This document shows positions 52,544-61,984 of a stretch of 64,000 nucleotides of DNA, piece after piece (within the stretch, counting starts at the first letter, position 1; every line of letters starts with the position of its first letter). Where the stretch lies: contig NZ_JAMCCX010000011.1 in the NCBI RefSeq assembly GCF_024706985.1, positions 1-64,000 of the forward strand. The letters run 5' to 3'. The notes under the pieces are model-generated. The model saw only the letters and a list, made by a program, of their open reading frames with translations, was not told the origin of the DNA and did not search any database. Made by a program: the position numbers and the translations under genes. Origin of the DNA: Alicyclobacillus sp. SP_1. Lineage in GTDB: Bacteria > Bacillota > Bacilli > Alicyclobacillales > Alicyclobacillaceae.

Positions 52544-53821
52544 TCAGCGATGGACGTGTGCCGTACGATGCTCGAGTCGCATCCCAGGATGGCTCTTGTC
52601 TGTTGCCAACATCCATTCTGCAAACACTCCGTAGCCTCGCGTCGGATCGGACACAAAGACATGCGTCACGGCTCCTACCAAACGCCCGTCCTGGACAATG
52701 GGGCTGCCGCTCATTCCTTGAACGATGCCACCTGCCTGTTTTAACAGTCGTGCATCTGCCACGCGAATGACAAAGCTCTTGGGTTCGATCCGCCGAATGT
52801 CACCCAATCTCTCAATATTGACCCGAAACGACTCCACTCGCTGCTGATGCAACACTGTAAACACGATGGCAGGTCCAACATGCACTTCGGAAGGCTTAGC
52901 GACGGGCATCAACGGGCCAGTCTCACTGTCAACATCATCGTTGCCAAAGACTCCAAAATCATTGTTGCTATCAATGTCTCCCATCGGGCGTCCTCGCGAG
53001 GAAAACTGTCCTCTCTTTTCGCCCGGTTCTCCGGACTGTCCCCGAATAATACTGACAATGTGCGCAGGATATACGAAACCCCGCCCGTGGATGGGTTGTC
53101 CGGTATCTAGGTCCGTCACAACATGACCTAAAGCGCCGAATCGGTGCGTCGTCGGATTGAAGTAAGTCAAAGTCCCCACACCAGAAGCACGGTCTCGCAC
53201 ATACAGTCCCAAATGAGATATGCCGTGATCGTCAAGTTTGGGTCTGACGGTCAACATTTTTTCTCGTCCGAGGCTGTCAACTTGAATTTGAACCGCATGG
53301 GTCGCGTGCGCCACGCGTAATGCCAAGTCTGCTGCCGAATGAATTTTGTGACCGTTGATACCAACAATCATGTCCCCGATCCGAATCGACGACGACTTCG
53401 CGGGTGAGGGAACGTCTCCGAGGGATTGAAAGCCTACGACCATAGCGCCATCTGCTTGCAGGCGAATGCCTACCGACTGTCCACCAATATGAACGTATTG
53501 ACGGGGCGCGGCATCTGCTGGATGCACATGGCGATTTCCAGAAGCGATGAAATGCGTCAACCACCCAGAAGAAAACATGGACTCCCATGACATGCTCTGA
53601 ACACCTAGCAGTGGATGATGAGTACTGGAAGCACTATCGTCGACATGGTGAGGAAGCCATTCAGAACTATATTGAACAGGTAATGCTGCGTTTGTCTCTT
53701 GACCGTGGCCGTGCATGGGCACAGCCAGGCCATGTAAGCTGCTTGCCCACAATGAACTGCCAATTCCAACAGATGAACTCAGCGCAACAAGGTACGCCCA
53801 TTTCTTGAGCCACCTACACAT
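52544..53821 (-). CDS. spoIVB: SpoIVB serine peptidase (S55)
   Basis: About 425 residues: signal anchor (WLKKWAYLVALSSSVGIGSSLWA), a variable region, PDZ domain (VGIRLQADGAMVVGFQSLGDVPSPAKSSSIRIGDMIVGINGHKI), and the S55 domain with catalytic His in RFGALGHVVTD and Ser in GIVQGMSGSPIVQDG. In Bacillus it is secreted from the forespore and triggers pro-sigma-K processing. ATG at 53821 with AAGGGAG upstream. A CCACG/CGTGG hairpin lies in its leader. Confidence 0.92.
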   Translation of the reverse strand: MCRWLKKWAYLVALSSSVGIGSSLWASSLHGLAVPMHGHGQETNAALPVQYSSEWLPHHVDDSASSTHHPLLGVQSMSWESMFSSGWLTHFIASGNRHVHPADAAPRQYVHIGGQSVGIRLQADGAMVVGFQSLGDVPSPAKSSSIRIGDMIVGINGHKIHSAADLALRVAHATHAVQIQVDSLGREKMLTVRPKLDDHGISHLGLYVRDRASGVGTLTYFNPTTHRFGALGHVVTDLDTGQPIHGRGFVYPAHIVSIIRGQSGEPGEKRGQFSSRGRPMGDIDSNNDFGVFGNDDVDSETGPLMPVAKPSEVHVGPAIVFTVLHQQRVESFRVNIERLGDIRRIEPKSFVIRVADARLLKQAGGIVQGMSGSPIVQDGRLVGAVTHVFVSDPTRGYGVFAEWMLATDKSHPGMRLEHRTAHVHR

Positions 53822-53930
53822 TGCAGCATCTCCCTTCGACAGACACCTCCACGTCTTTTGCGTGGTCTTAAGGTACCCGACGAAGCCGGCAATATGACGT
53901 TCAAAATGAGCCTGCCACGGCAATCAGCCG

Positions 53931-55604
53931 CTAAAGTTGACAATAACTTTTCAAAAGGGCTCGAGCGTGTTCTAGCGCTGTGGAATCCGCCACAGACGAA
54001 CCTAAGAGACGTGCCACTTCGTCAATGCGCTCCGTCTCATGCAGATACTGCACCGTGGACCGCATGGAGTTTTCTAAGACTTCTTTGCGGACTATGTAGT
54101 GGTCGTGTCCAGAAGCAGCAATCTGCGCTGAATGCGTGACACACAGTACCTGACGATGTTCAGAAAGTATGCGTAATTGTTCGGCAATCCGCTGGGCCGC
54201 AACCCCGCTTACACCAGTATCAATCTCGTCAAAAATCAGTGTATCGACTTCATCGACTTCGGCTAATACCACTTTGAGTGCCAACAAAGTCCTTGACAAC
54301 TCGCCTCCCGAAGCAGTTTTCGCCAACGGTCGCAGTTCTTCTCCAACATTGGATGTGAAAATATATTCAATCTGCTCCGCACCCATGGGGCTTATCTCCC
54401 GGGGCACAAAGTGTACTTGAAAATCAGCGTGGTCCATGTCCAACTGCTTTAAGACGCGAACGGTCTCGGCAGACAGCTTATGGGCAATCTTCTTTCTTTC
54501 TTCCGTCAAGTGTGCAGCCGCTTCAAGAAGTGCTTGCTTGCGCTCAGAGGCGCGTCTTTGAGCCTCCTCCATGCGATCCTCCAAATTGCTGAAGACATCC
54601 AATTCGGCGACGATACGTTCCCGATAGGCTAGTACCTCTTCGATAGTGCTTCCGTATTTCCTCAACAAGGAACGTATCACGGCGAGTCTATCTTCGACCT
54701 CTTGGAATCTCTCCGGCTGAAATTCCAGGGTTCTTCCGAACTTTTGCAAGGTCACTTCCGCCTCTTCTGCATGGACACGCGCCGTATTCAACAGCGCCAC
54801 GACTTCATTCAATTCTGGATGAAATTCGCACACGGAGGACAATGTCGTTTCGGCGTGCGCCAACTCGGCGACAATTCCACCCGAGTCAGTGCCTCCGTCT
54901 AAACCAACCATCGCTTCATCAAAGGCATGGCGAATTTTGTCTGCTGCCTGCAGCCGTTTTCTCTCCAAACGTAACGCATCGTCTTCCCCGACCGAGAGTG
55001 CGGCTTGGTCAATTTCATCACGCTGAAACGCAAGCATGTCCATTTTCATGAGACGCTCACGACTACTGGTATGTAAGGATGTGACCAATTCATCGGCTTC
55101 CTGCCATTCTGTATAGCAATTTCGAACGCGATTTACCAAGTCTTCTAAGTGACCGTAACTGTCCAACAAGAGCATTTGAACGCTTGGCTGCAGCAGACCA
55201 TGTTGCTCGTGCTGACTGTGCTGCTGGACTAACAAACTGCCAATTTCCCGCAACATTCGGACGTTCACGGACCGACCATTGAGCTTGCAGATAGACCGCC
55301 CATTTCTCGATACCCTTCTATGTAGGATGAGATCAGCCTCGACTTCAATACCCCACTCAGTCAACTTCGAGGAAAGAAGAACCGGCATGACGGGCAAGTG
55401 GAACGTTCCCTCGACCAAACCTTCATCGTAGCCAGTTTGAATCATTTCTGGAGAAAAGCGCTCGCCTAATAAAAAGCCAATCGAGTCCAGCAATACGGAC
55501 TTTCCGGCACCCGTCTCTCCGGTGATGACGGAAAGTCTAGAACCAATGACCCACTCCACGCGCTCCATTAAGCCGATATGTTCTACGGTCAACTCGACCA
55601 ACAT
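53931..55604 (-). CDS. recN: DNA repair protein RecN
   Basis: About 557 residues, SMC-like ATPase: Walker A VITGETGAGKSVLLDSIGFLLG near the N-terminus, long coiled coils in the middle, and C-terminal signature TASGGELSRTLLALKVVLAE with Walker B VDTLIFDEIDTGVSG. It acts early at double-strand breaks. ATG at 55604 with AAGAGGTG upstream, almost touching the nadK stop. Confidence 0.93.
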   Translation of the reverse strand: MLVELTVEHIGLMERVEWVIGSRLSVITGETGAGKSVLLDSIGFLLGERFSPEMIQTGYDEGLVEGTFHLPVMPVLLSSKLTEWGIEVEADLILHRRVSRNGRSICKLNGRSVNVRMLREIGSLLVQQHSQHEQHGLLQPSVQMLLLDSYGHLEDLVNRVRNCYTEWQEADELVTSLHTSSRERLMKMDMLAFQRDEIDQAALSVGEDDALRLERKRLQAADKIRHAFDEAMVGLDGGTDSGGIVAELAHAETTLSSVCEFHPELNEVVALLNTARVHAEEAEVTLQKFGRTLEFQPERFQEVEDRLAVIRSLLRKYGSTIEEVLAYRERIVAELDVFSNLEDRMEEAQRRASERKQALLEAAAHLTEERKKIAHKLSAETVRVLKQLDMDHADFQVHFVPREISPMGAEQIEYIFTSNVGEELRPLAKTASGGELSRTLLALKVVLAEVDEVDTLIFDEIDTGVSGVAAQRIAEQLRILSEHRQVLCVTHSAQIAASGHDHYIVRKEVLENSMRSTVQYLHETERIDEVARLLGSSVADSTALEHARALLKSYCQL

Positions 55605-55608
55605 GTTT

Positions 55609-56478
55609 TCACACCTCTTGACTTGCCGCATCATCCTTAGGATTTCTCAACTTTTTACGCAGCACCGAAAAAAATTCGCGGTCTCTCCATTTAACTAGGG
55701 TCGTACTTTGTGGAGCGCGACGAATCAGGACTTCATCTTCGGGTTCCAGATTAAAGCCTACTTGACCGTCTACCGTGAGACCAATTTCTTTGTGAGCAGC
55801 ATGCACCATGAGCCGAATTTGCTGCCGACTGTCAATCACGAAGGGTCGGGCGGACAAGGTATGTGGACAAATCGGCGTGACTAACAAAATCTCTAAATGG
55901 GGTGCGACGATGGGGCCCCCACACGACAGAGAATATGCGGTCGATCCCGTTGGTGTTGAAACCAGCACCCCGTCTCCGCGATATGTGTCTACAAATACGC
56001 TGTCCACATACACGTCAATGGTAGCCATGCGACCAAAAGTACCTTTGGCGATCCCGATATCGTTCAGTCCACTGAAAGAAGTCAACAACTTGCCGCTCCG
56101 ACGAACAACCGCTTCAAACATAATGCGCGTTTCCAAGACGTAATCTTTGTCCGCAAGGCGGCGAATTGCTTCCTGCAATTCATCAGGATGAGACTCTGTC
56201 AGAAAGCCCATGTGACCTACATTGATTCCGAGCAGAGGAACTTGGTAAACAGCCAGCTGTCGAGCGACGGCAAGTAACGTGCCGTCCCCGCCCAAAACCA
56301 CAACCACTTCAGCACTTCGCAACTCAGCTTCATCCCACGTTGCGTTGTAGAGAGCGTCTGCATCTGCCCGATAACTGGAAACATCAAATCCATGTGCTTG
56401 GAGAAGCTCCTGCACGCGGCCTAAGACTGCACAGGCTTTCGGCTTATCCGGATTGAACAATAGAACTGCCTTTCGCAC
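55609..56478 (-). CDS. nadK: NAD kinase
   Basis: About 289 residues. VVVLGGDGTLL (GGDG motif), GINVGHMGFLTE, NDIGIAKG and GDGVLVSTPTGSTAYSLSCGGPIV are the conserved NAD kinase parts. It phosphorylates NAD to NADP. The GTG at 56478 has AAGGAGAC upstream; the frame continues spuriously to 56697. In Bacillus ahrC lies between tlyA and recN; here nadK and an unknown gene occupy that place. Confidence 0.92.
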   Translation of the reverse strand: MRKAVLLFNPDKPKACAVLGRVQELLQAHGFDVSSYRADADALYNATWDEAELRSAEVVVVLGGDGTLLAVARQLAVYQVPLLGINVGHMGFLTESHPDELQEAIRRLADKDYVLETRIMFEAVVRRSGKLLTSFSGLNDIGIAKGTFGRMATIDVYVDSVFVDTYRGDGVLVSTPTGSTAYSLSCGGPIVAPHLEILLVTPICPHTLSARPFVIDSRQQIRLMVHAAHKEIGLTVDGQVGFNLEPEDEVLIRRAPQSTTLVKWRDREFFSVLRKKLRNPKDDAASQEV

Positions 56479-56507
56479 CTCTTGTCTCCTTCCCACGCTA
56501 GACAAGA

Positions 56508-57029
56508 TTAATGATGATTTAAAAGTACCATTCCAATCATCACACCGACTGCAAAAACACCAGACAGTCGAAATCGTCTGCGCCACCGCACGAATTTTGG
56601 AATGAATACGTCGTAGTCGAGGATATGGAGCGTCTCTCGATGCAGATTGACTACAAGAATGCCCTTCACATCGAGCAAGGAATACAGAGGAAAACAATTT
56701 GCCAACAACGTATGGGCTGTAGACTCAGATTCACCCTCGGCACAGATTACTTTCACAGCATAGTACGCTCCGTCTTTCCTTACAATAAAATCAACAAAAA
56801 ATTTTTCCTCATGAGACTGCATATCCGCATAACCAATCCAACCAGCCGTCTCCGTTTGCCGAATTAACTCATATCCCTGTGCCTCCAGAAATCGGCGGGC
56901 TGCGGTACGATGCCCATCCATCCCGCTCCACGCCAGACGTAAAGTGCGTCGCAGTCGGATGTTTCGAGCAACGTACCAGAAGACTAGTGTGCTTCCCATC
57001 ACTCCGAGAAAGCCAATCACCACTGTCAT
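56508..57029 (-). CDS. Hypothetical membrane protein with nuclease-like core
   Basis: About 173 residues. Membrane helices lie at each end (VVIGFLGVMGSTLVFWYVA and LSGVFAVGVMIGMVLL). Between them GYELIRQTETAGWIGY, KFFVDFIVRKDGAYYAVKVICAEG and GILVVNLH have the strand order of PD-(D/E)xK nuclease-fold proteins (D-x10-xVK), but the usual acidic residue before the lysine is V or A, so it may be inactive. No family name assigned. ATG at 57029, GAGG upstream. Confidence 0.55.
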   Translation of the reverse strand: MTVVIGFLGVMGSTLVFWYVARNIRLRRTLRLAWSGMDGHRTAARRFLEAQGYELIRQTETAGWIGYADMQSHEEKFFVDFIVRKDGAYYAVKVICAEGESESTAHTLLANCFPLYSLLDVKGILVVNLHRETLHILDYDVFIPKFVRWRRRFRLSGVFAVGVMIGMVLLNHH

Positions 57030-57065
57030 CGACCTCACTTCGTTGACAAGGAACGTCGCCTGACC

Positions 57066-57902
57066 TCAGTTTTCAAGCACGTTCTGGAACCGGTGCTCTT
57101 TCCAAGCACGTTGAACCAGTGACCGAACCGATAGGTCGTCAAACCCACGGTCGACCTCTCCAGAAAGCCGCCACCACCCCAAAAATTCGATGTTCCCGTC
57201 CCCACCCGTCACCGGCGATACGTCAAGTCCCAACACCGACCAACCTGCTTGTCGCACATATTCCAGCATGTCCAAGAGAACCCTAAAATGAACCTCCGGG
57301 TCACGCACAATTCCGCCTTTTCCAACGGAATCCCTCCCGGCTTCAAACTGCGGCTTGATGAGAGACAAGACATCTGCTCCTGGTGCCGCGACCTCCGCAA
57401 TTTTCGGAAACAACAAAACGGTTGAAATGAAGGAGACATCCATCACGACCAAGTCAGGCTTCGGCGCAAATCGCGCTGCATCGACATGCCGAAAATTTGT
57501 TCTCTCCATCACTTCAACCCGTTCGTCCTGGCGAATACTCCACGCGAGCTGACCATACCCAACATCAACAGCGAAGACCCTTGTGCATCCGTGTTGCAAC
57601 AGACAGTCCGTAAATCCACCCGTTGACGCACCGACATCCAAAGCGATGCGCCCAGCACAGGGAACACGAAATTGTTCCAGAGCATGATTTAACTTGAGTC
57701 CTCCACGACTGACGTACGGCGGCGCGGAGCCGCGCACGTCAATCTCGTCTAAAGCTCGTATGGAAAGGCCAGGTTTATCCGCAACCCGCCCATTCACAAA
57801 GACCCAGCCAGCCATAACCGCTCGACGGGCAGCTTCTCTACTCGGGAATTTCTCCTGTTCAAACAGCCATACATCTAAACGCTGTCGATCCGTTCGACTC
57901 AA
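57066..57902 (-). CDS. tlyA: TlyA-type rRNA methyltransferase
   Basis: 278 residues: S4 domain (QRLDVWLFEQEKFPSREAARRAVMAGWVFVNG, about 7-65), then FtsJ fold with IALDVGASTGGFTDCLLQHG, VFAVDVGYGQLAW, VVMDVSFIST and SLIKPQFEAGRD. It methylates rRNA ribose (2'-O) in actinobacterial relatives. It follows dxs with seven bases between, as in Bacillus yqxC. Confidence 0.9.
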   Translation of the reverse strand: MSRTDRQRLDVWLFEQEKFPSREAARRAVMAGWVFVNGRVADKPGLSIRALDEIDVRGSAPPYVSRGGLKLNHALEQFRVPCAGRIALDVGASTGGFTDCLLQHGCTRVFAVDVGYGQLAWSIRQDERVEVMERTNFRHVDAARFAPKPDLVVMDVSFISTVLLFPKIAEVAAPGADVLSLIKPQFEAGRDSVGKGGIVRDPEVHFRVLLDMLEYVRQAGWSVLGLDVSPVTGGDGNIEFLGWWRLSGEVDRGFDDLSVRSLVQRAWKEHRFQNVLEN

Positions 57903-57909
57903 TCATCCC

Positions 57910-59784
57910 TCAACTCCCGGTAATGTAGCGCGTTGCCGGCGATTTTCGGACCATCTGGAGCATACTACCAACGACAGCATCCACCGTCAGGCCAACGTCC
58001 TGTAGCAACTCCGCGCGATTTCCATGTTCCACAAACCGATCCGGCAACCCCATTCTCGTTAAAGGCACCGCGTATCCTTCATCCACCAAAAACTCTGCTA
58101 CAGCACTTCCCACACCACCAGCCAACGCGGCTTCTTCCAGCGTGAGTAAGGGCACCTGCGCCGATGCAAAATGGCGAACCATCCCGACGTCTAAAGGCTT
58201 AACGAAGCGTAAATTCACCACACTCATCGAGAGACCGTGTTGTGCAAAGAGGCGCTCCGCTGCTTGGGATGCCAACTCAACCATAGGACCGAGAGCCAAA
58301 ATTGCGCCGTCTCGCCCTTCACGAATCACTTGAGACTTTCCGATGGGAATCGACTCAATCGGAGACTGCAACGCCACGCCGAGTCCATCTGCCCTCGGGA
58401 AGCGAACGGCTACCGGACCGGGCTGCTCGAGAGCCGTTTTCAGCATGCGTCTCAACTCGTTTTCGTCTTTCGGCATCATCACCGTCATGTTAGGAATGGC
58501 TCGAAGATACGATACATCAAACGCTCCCTGATGGGTCTCACCATCTGGTCCAACCAAACCAGCACGGTCCACTGCAAAAACAACCGGAAGTTTTTGAATC
58601 GCGATGTCGTGAATCAGTTGGTCGTAAGCTCTTTGTAGAAATGTCGAGTAGACTGCAAATACTGGTCGCATGCCACTCGCTGCGAGTCCACCACACAAAG
58701 TGGTCGCGTGTTGCTCTGCGATGCCCACGTCAAAGAACCGTTCAGGAAAGCGAATCCCAAATTTATCCAAACCTGTACCGCTTGGCATAGCCGCAGTCAC
58801 CGCAACAATTTTCGGATTCTCTTCGGCTAGTTCGATGAGCGTTTTGCTAAACACGCTCGTGTAAGACGGTGCAGTGGCTGGTTTAGCAGCGCTCGGCCAA
58901 GCATGCCACTTATCTGGCGCATTCTCTGCTGAAGCGTACCCTTTTCCTTTTTCGGTAATGACGTGCAACAAAACAGGGCCTTCCATTTGCTTTGCGTCCT
59001 CAAGCACGTCCATGACGGCGTTTAAATCGTGCCCATCAATCGGGCCTAAATATTTGAATCCGAATTCCTCAAAGAGATGTCCGGGAACGACCAAATGGCG
59101 TACCGAGTCTTTCACCCGCTCTAGAGCGCGTGTAAGTTTTGGCCCAATGGCGGGGAGTCTGCGCAAGGACTGCTCGATTTCCGCCTTTGCGCGGGAATAT
59201 GTAGGGTCGCTTCGGAGTTTGGTTAAATAGTTGGACAGAGCTCCGACATTCTCCGAGATGGACATCTCGTTATCATTCAAAATCACGAGCAAGTTGGTAC
59301 CCACGTGTCCAGCGTGATTCAACGCCTCCATCGCCATCCCGCCCGTGAGAGCGCCATCTCCAATGACGGAGACAACATGGTGGTTACCACCTTCTGCATC
59401 TCTGGCAATCGCCATGCCCAGAGCCGCAGAAATTGAAGTACTCGCATGGCCAACTCCGAATTGGTCATGTACACTTTCCTCGCGCTTTGGAAAGCCCGCC
59501 ATCCCTTTGAATTTGCGCAGAGTAGAAAAACGCTCACGGCGGCCAGTTAAAATTTTATGAACATAAGCTTGATGACCAACATCCCAAACGAGCTTATCGA
59601 TGGGACTGTCAAAGACACGATGCAGTGCGACAGTCAATTCGACTACGCCGAGATTCGCCCCAAAATGTCCCCCAGTCTTCGAAACGGAGTCCACCAAGAA
59701 TTGGCGTATCTCGATGCAGAGTTCCTTGAGTTGCTCGTCATCTAAGCTCTTTAAATCCTGTGGGCTATTGATGTGTTCTAACAT
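57910..59784 (-). CDS. dxs: 1-Deoxy-D-xylulose-5-phosphate synthase
   Basis: About 624 residues. VWDVGHQAYVHKILTGRR, the thiamine diphosphate motif GDGALTGGMAMEALNHAG...NDNEMSIS, LHVITEKGKGY, GIAEQHA and DRAGLVGPDGETHQGAFD are conserved. It starts the MEP isoprenoid pathway. The ATG at 59784 gives the normal length; the frame to 59955 lies over oapA. It follows oapA by four bases. Confidence 0.93.
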   Translation of the reverse strand: MLEHINSPQDLKSLDDEQLKELCIEIRQFLVDSVSKTGGHFGANLGVVELTVALHRVFDSPIDKLVWDVGHQAYVHKILTGRRERFSTLRKFKGMAGFPKREESVHDQFGVGHASTSISAALGMAIARDAEGGNHHVVSVIGDGALTGGMAMEALNHAGHVGTNLLVILNDNEMSISENVGALSNYLTKLRSDPTYSRAKAEIEQSLRRLPAIGPKLTRALERVKDSVRHLVVPGHLFEEFGFKYLGPIDGHDLNAVMDVLEDAKQMEGPVLLHVITEKGKGYASAENAPDKWHAWPSAAKPATAPSYTSVFSKTLIELAEENPKIVAVTAAMPSGTGLDKFGIRFPERFFDVGIAEQHATTLCGGLAASGMRPVFAVYSTFLQRAYDQLIHDIAIQKLPVVFAVDRAGLVGPDGETHQGAFDVSYLRAIPNMTVMMPKDENELRRMLKTALEQPGPVAVRFPRADGLGVALQSPIESIPIGKSQVIREGRDGAILALGPMVELASQAAERLFAQHGLSMSVVNLRFVKPLDVGMVRHFASAQVPLLTLEEAALAGGVGSAVAEFLVDEGYAVPLTRMGLPDRFVEHGNRAELLQDVGLTVDAVVGSMLQMVRKSPATRYITGS

Positions 59785-59788
59785 CCTG

Positions 59789-60400
59789 CTACACACCCCG
59801 CTTCCGACGCTTCCTCCATCCCCGCTCGTCGCGAAATCGTCGGATTCCACTTTTGCGCGATAAGGTCGCCGCAGTTTCCCAAACTTGGGCGGCAAACAGG
59901 ACAATAGGAGTCGGAGAATGAATTGCAACTGTCTTTCCAATAGCTTTCGAACCAACGGTGATGGAAGTGATGAAAGCCGTCAATACAATGGCGATAGCCT
60001 CTTTGTACCAACCGTGCAATTCAATCGATTTGACGAGTTGCACGCTCACCGCGAGTGCACCTGCACCACTCAAAACGCCAGCAATATCGCCAATCACATC
60101 TGAACAAACGCTCGCCACTTTCTCCGCATTGCGGACAATTCGTATGGCTTTCTTTGCGCCATATACGCGTTTCGAAGCCATCGCGTGAAACGGTGTCTCG
60201 CGCGCAGCGGCAGCGGCCAAACCAAGCATATCGAACGCTACGCCAACCATGACGATACACAGTACACTGACCAAGCCGACATACCACGTTGCCCGATTTA
60301 AGGCAATCGTCGACGTGTCAAACACAGCACTCATGGGAAGAGTAATCGCCGCAATCACCAAGGCAAATCGAATCGGTGTGCGCTTTGCCTTGTTCCGCAT
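59789..60400 (-). CDS. oapA: OLE-associated membrane protein OapA (DUF21/CNNM-like)
   Basis: 203 residues with four membrane helices (about 12-27, 37-62, 105-125, 138-158). The linker AAARETPFHAMASKRVYGAKKAIRIVRNAEKVASVCSDVIGDIAGVLSGAGA is the most conserved part and resembles DUF21/CorB-type proteins. Location exactly between the OLE RNA and dxs matches oapA of Bacillus halodurans, whose product binds OLE RNA at the membrane. The C-terminus is strongly basic (RRFRDERGWRKRRKRGV). ATG with AGGAGAGG upstream. Confidence 0.78.
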   Translation of the reverse strand: MRNKAKRTPIRFALVIAAITLPMSAVFDTSTIALNRATWYVGLVSVLCIVMVGVAFDMLGLAAAAARETPFHAMASKRVYGAKKAIRIVRNAEKVASVCSDVIGDIAGVLSGAGALAVSVQLVKSIELHGWYKEAIAIVLTAFITSITVGSKAIGKTVAIHSPTPIVLFAAQVWETAATLSRKSGIRRFRDERGWRKRRKRGV

Positions 60401-60424
60401 AGATTGAGCCCTCTCCTAATCGTG

Positions 60425-61025
60425 CCTTTAATCGGGTGGCAGCACTCTGAGTAAACGCTGTGGCTTAGGTCCAGTTGGTTTTCCCAAGAAGGCGCCTTCG
60501 CGTCACCGCACAGGCGGTTTCCCTTTCAGCCTTCCTTGACTGCGTCGCCGACAATCAGACTAGATTACCACTTAGTCCACACTATAATCCTCAGAGCGCC
60601 AAGCCAATGGCGAACAGTCTAGGCGTTTTCCGCGACAGCCGGGACCACTCTCTAGCCTCTTTTGCAGAACGGATTTCACCTGGCACGGGCAGTCATACCT
60701 TGGCCGAGGTTGACCGCTTGTACCCCAGGATCCTTCAGCACCACTCAAGGCAGGCTACACTGCACACAGATTGCCTCCGCATGCAGGTTCATACCCCAAG
60801 CCGTAACCCCATTAAACGCGAGCCACGCACTTAGGCCTCCGCGAAAGCTGGGTCGAGTTCCACATGCCATTGCGGCTCTCCCATCTTTCTTAACTCCCAG
60901 CATCAGCCCAAGGCTGGGCGCCTCAAGCCAACACCAGGAACTTCATCGATGTGCCCTTTGGCGGATTTTTAGCCCCGCCTTCAAGAGTGGGCGGCCGACT
61001 AGAATACTGCGCCACCCTCCGTGTA
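60425..61025 (-). ncRNA. ole: OLE RNA (ornate, large, extremophilic RNA)
   Basis: A roughly 600-base region between ispA and oapA with no gene on its own strand. It is rich in complementary segments: the ends pair (GGGTGG 61017-61012 with CCACCC 60439-60434, extended by CAG/CTG), GGCGG pairs with CCGCC around a loop near 60959-60981, and ACCGC-CTGT-GCGGT near 60505-60518 is followed by GACG as in kink-turns. Size, orientation and neighbours (ispA, oapA, dxs) match OLE RNA loci of extremophilic Bacilli. The 5' end is set by an extended -10 at 61031-61039. Confidence 0.8.
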
Positions 61026-61030
61026 CGCTT

Positions 61031-61039
61031 AGTATACCA
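61031..61039 (-). promoter_or_regulatory. Extended -10 promoter of OLE RNA
   Basis: TGGTATACT on the minus strand is an extended -10 element (TGnTATAAT-like). No good -35 box is present, which an extended -10 can tolerate. Predicted start near 61024, seven bases before the terminal stem of the RNA. Confidence 0.5.
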
Positions 61040-61103
61040 CAGCATTTGCAAAGATCTTCAGGAGACCTCCAGATTCCAAAAACACACGAAAACATCCAAG
61101 TCT

Positions 61104-61973
61104 CTATCGATCACGGTTCACCACCATCGACAGCATCTGCTGCAATACGTCGCTGTCGACTGAGAGGGCACTCAATTCCTCGAAAGCCATTTCTTGGACG
61201 CTGTGCAATCGAGCTCTGGCTTCAGACAATCCGAGCAAGGACGGGTAGGTCAACTTTCCGTGCGCCTCATCTGAGCCAACGGTCTTGCCGAGGATAGCAG
61301 TGTCTCCCGTAACATCCAAGATATCGTCGACAATCTGGAATGCCATGCCCAAGTGGCCGCCAAACGCTCTCAAATGCTCGTGGTCTGACGGAGACACCGC
61401 TGCCGTCAGTCCGCCAATCACGACGCACGCCTGTAACAGTTTTCCCGTTTTGTGCAAATGAATGAATTCCAGGTCCTCCAGAGACGCCTCGCGATTTTGT
61501 TCCGCTTCCATATCTGCCGTCTGACCCAAGACCATTCCCTGCATCCCGGCGGCCTCCGCTAACGTCCGAATCACATTTATCTGAATGGAGTCACTCACGG
61601 ATGTTTTCCGCGTCATCAATTCGAACGCCAATGTTTGGAGCGCGTCACCAGCCAGTAATGCGATGGCCTGTCCGAAGATGCGGTGATTCGTGGGTTGTCC
61701 TCTTCGCAAGTCGTCGTTGTCCATACACGGCAAATCGTCGTGAATTAAAGAATAGGCATGGATACATTCGACAGCTGCCGCGAACGGCAACAAGTTTTGT
61801 TCATGTTGGCCAAACATCGTACCAGTAGCCAGAATAAGAGCTGGGCGAAGCCGCTTTCCGGGGGATAAGAGGCTGTACTTCATCGACTGGTGAAGAGTCG
61901 ACGAAACCGGTATTTGTTCGTCCAGATATTTTTCAACCATTTTCGCCCAGCGAGCAATATCGCGCTGAATCAA
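61104..61973 (-). CDS. ispA: Polyprenyl (farnesyl/geranyl) diphosphate synthase
   Basis: 289 residues. First aspartate-rich motif in SLIHDDLPCMDNDDLRRG, second in AFQIVDDILDVTGD; PGKRLRPAL binds the pyrophosphate. It condenses IPP and allylic diphosphates. Part of folD-xseA-xseB-ispA operon; stop followed by about 80 bases before the OLE RNA start. Confidence 0.92.
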   Translation of the reverse strand: MIQRDIARWAKMVEKYLDEQIPVSSTLHQSMKYSLLSPGKRLRPALILATGTMFGQHEQNLLPFAAAVECIHAYSLIHDDLPCMDNDDLRRGQPTNHRIFGQAIALLAGDALQTLAFELMTRKTSVSDSIQINVIRTLAEAAGMQGMVLGQTADMEAEQNREASLEDLEFIHLHKTGKLLQACVVIGGLTAAVSPSDHEHLRAFGGHLGMAFQIVDDILDVTGDTAILGKTVGSDEAHGKLTYPSLLGLSEARARLHSVQEMAFEELSALSVDSDVLQQMLSMVVNRDR

Positions 61974-61984
61974 ACCGTCTCCCC

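Noticed and set aside
60475-61297. Plus-strand open frames of 70-211 codons across the ispA-oapA gap
   Set aside because: They lie antisense to the probable OLE RNA, have no ribosome sites or family resemblance, and mirror structured RNA.
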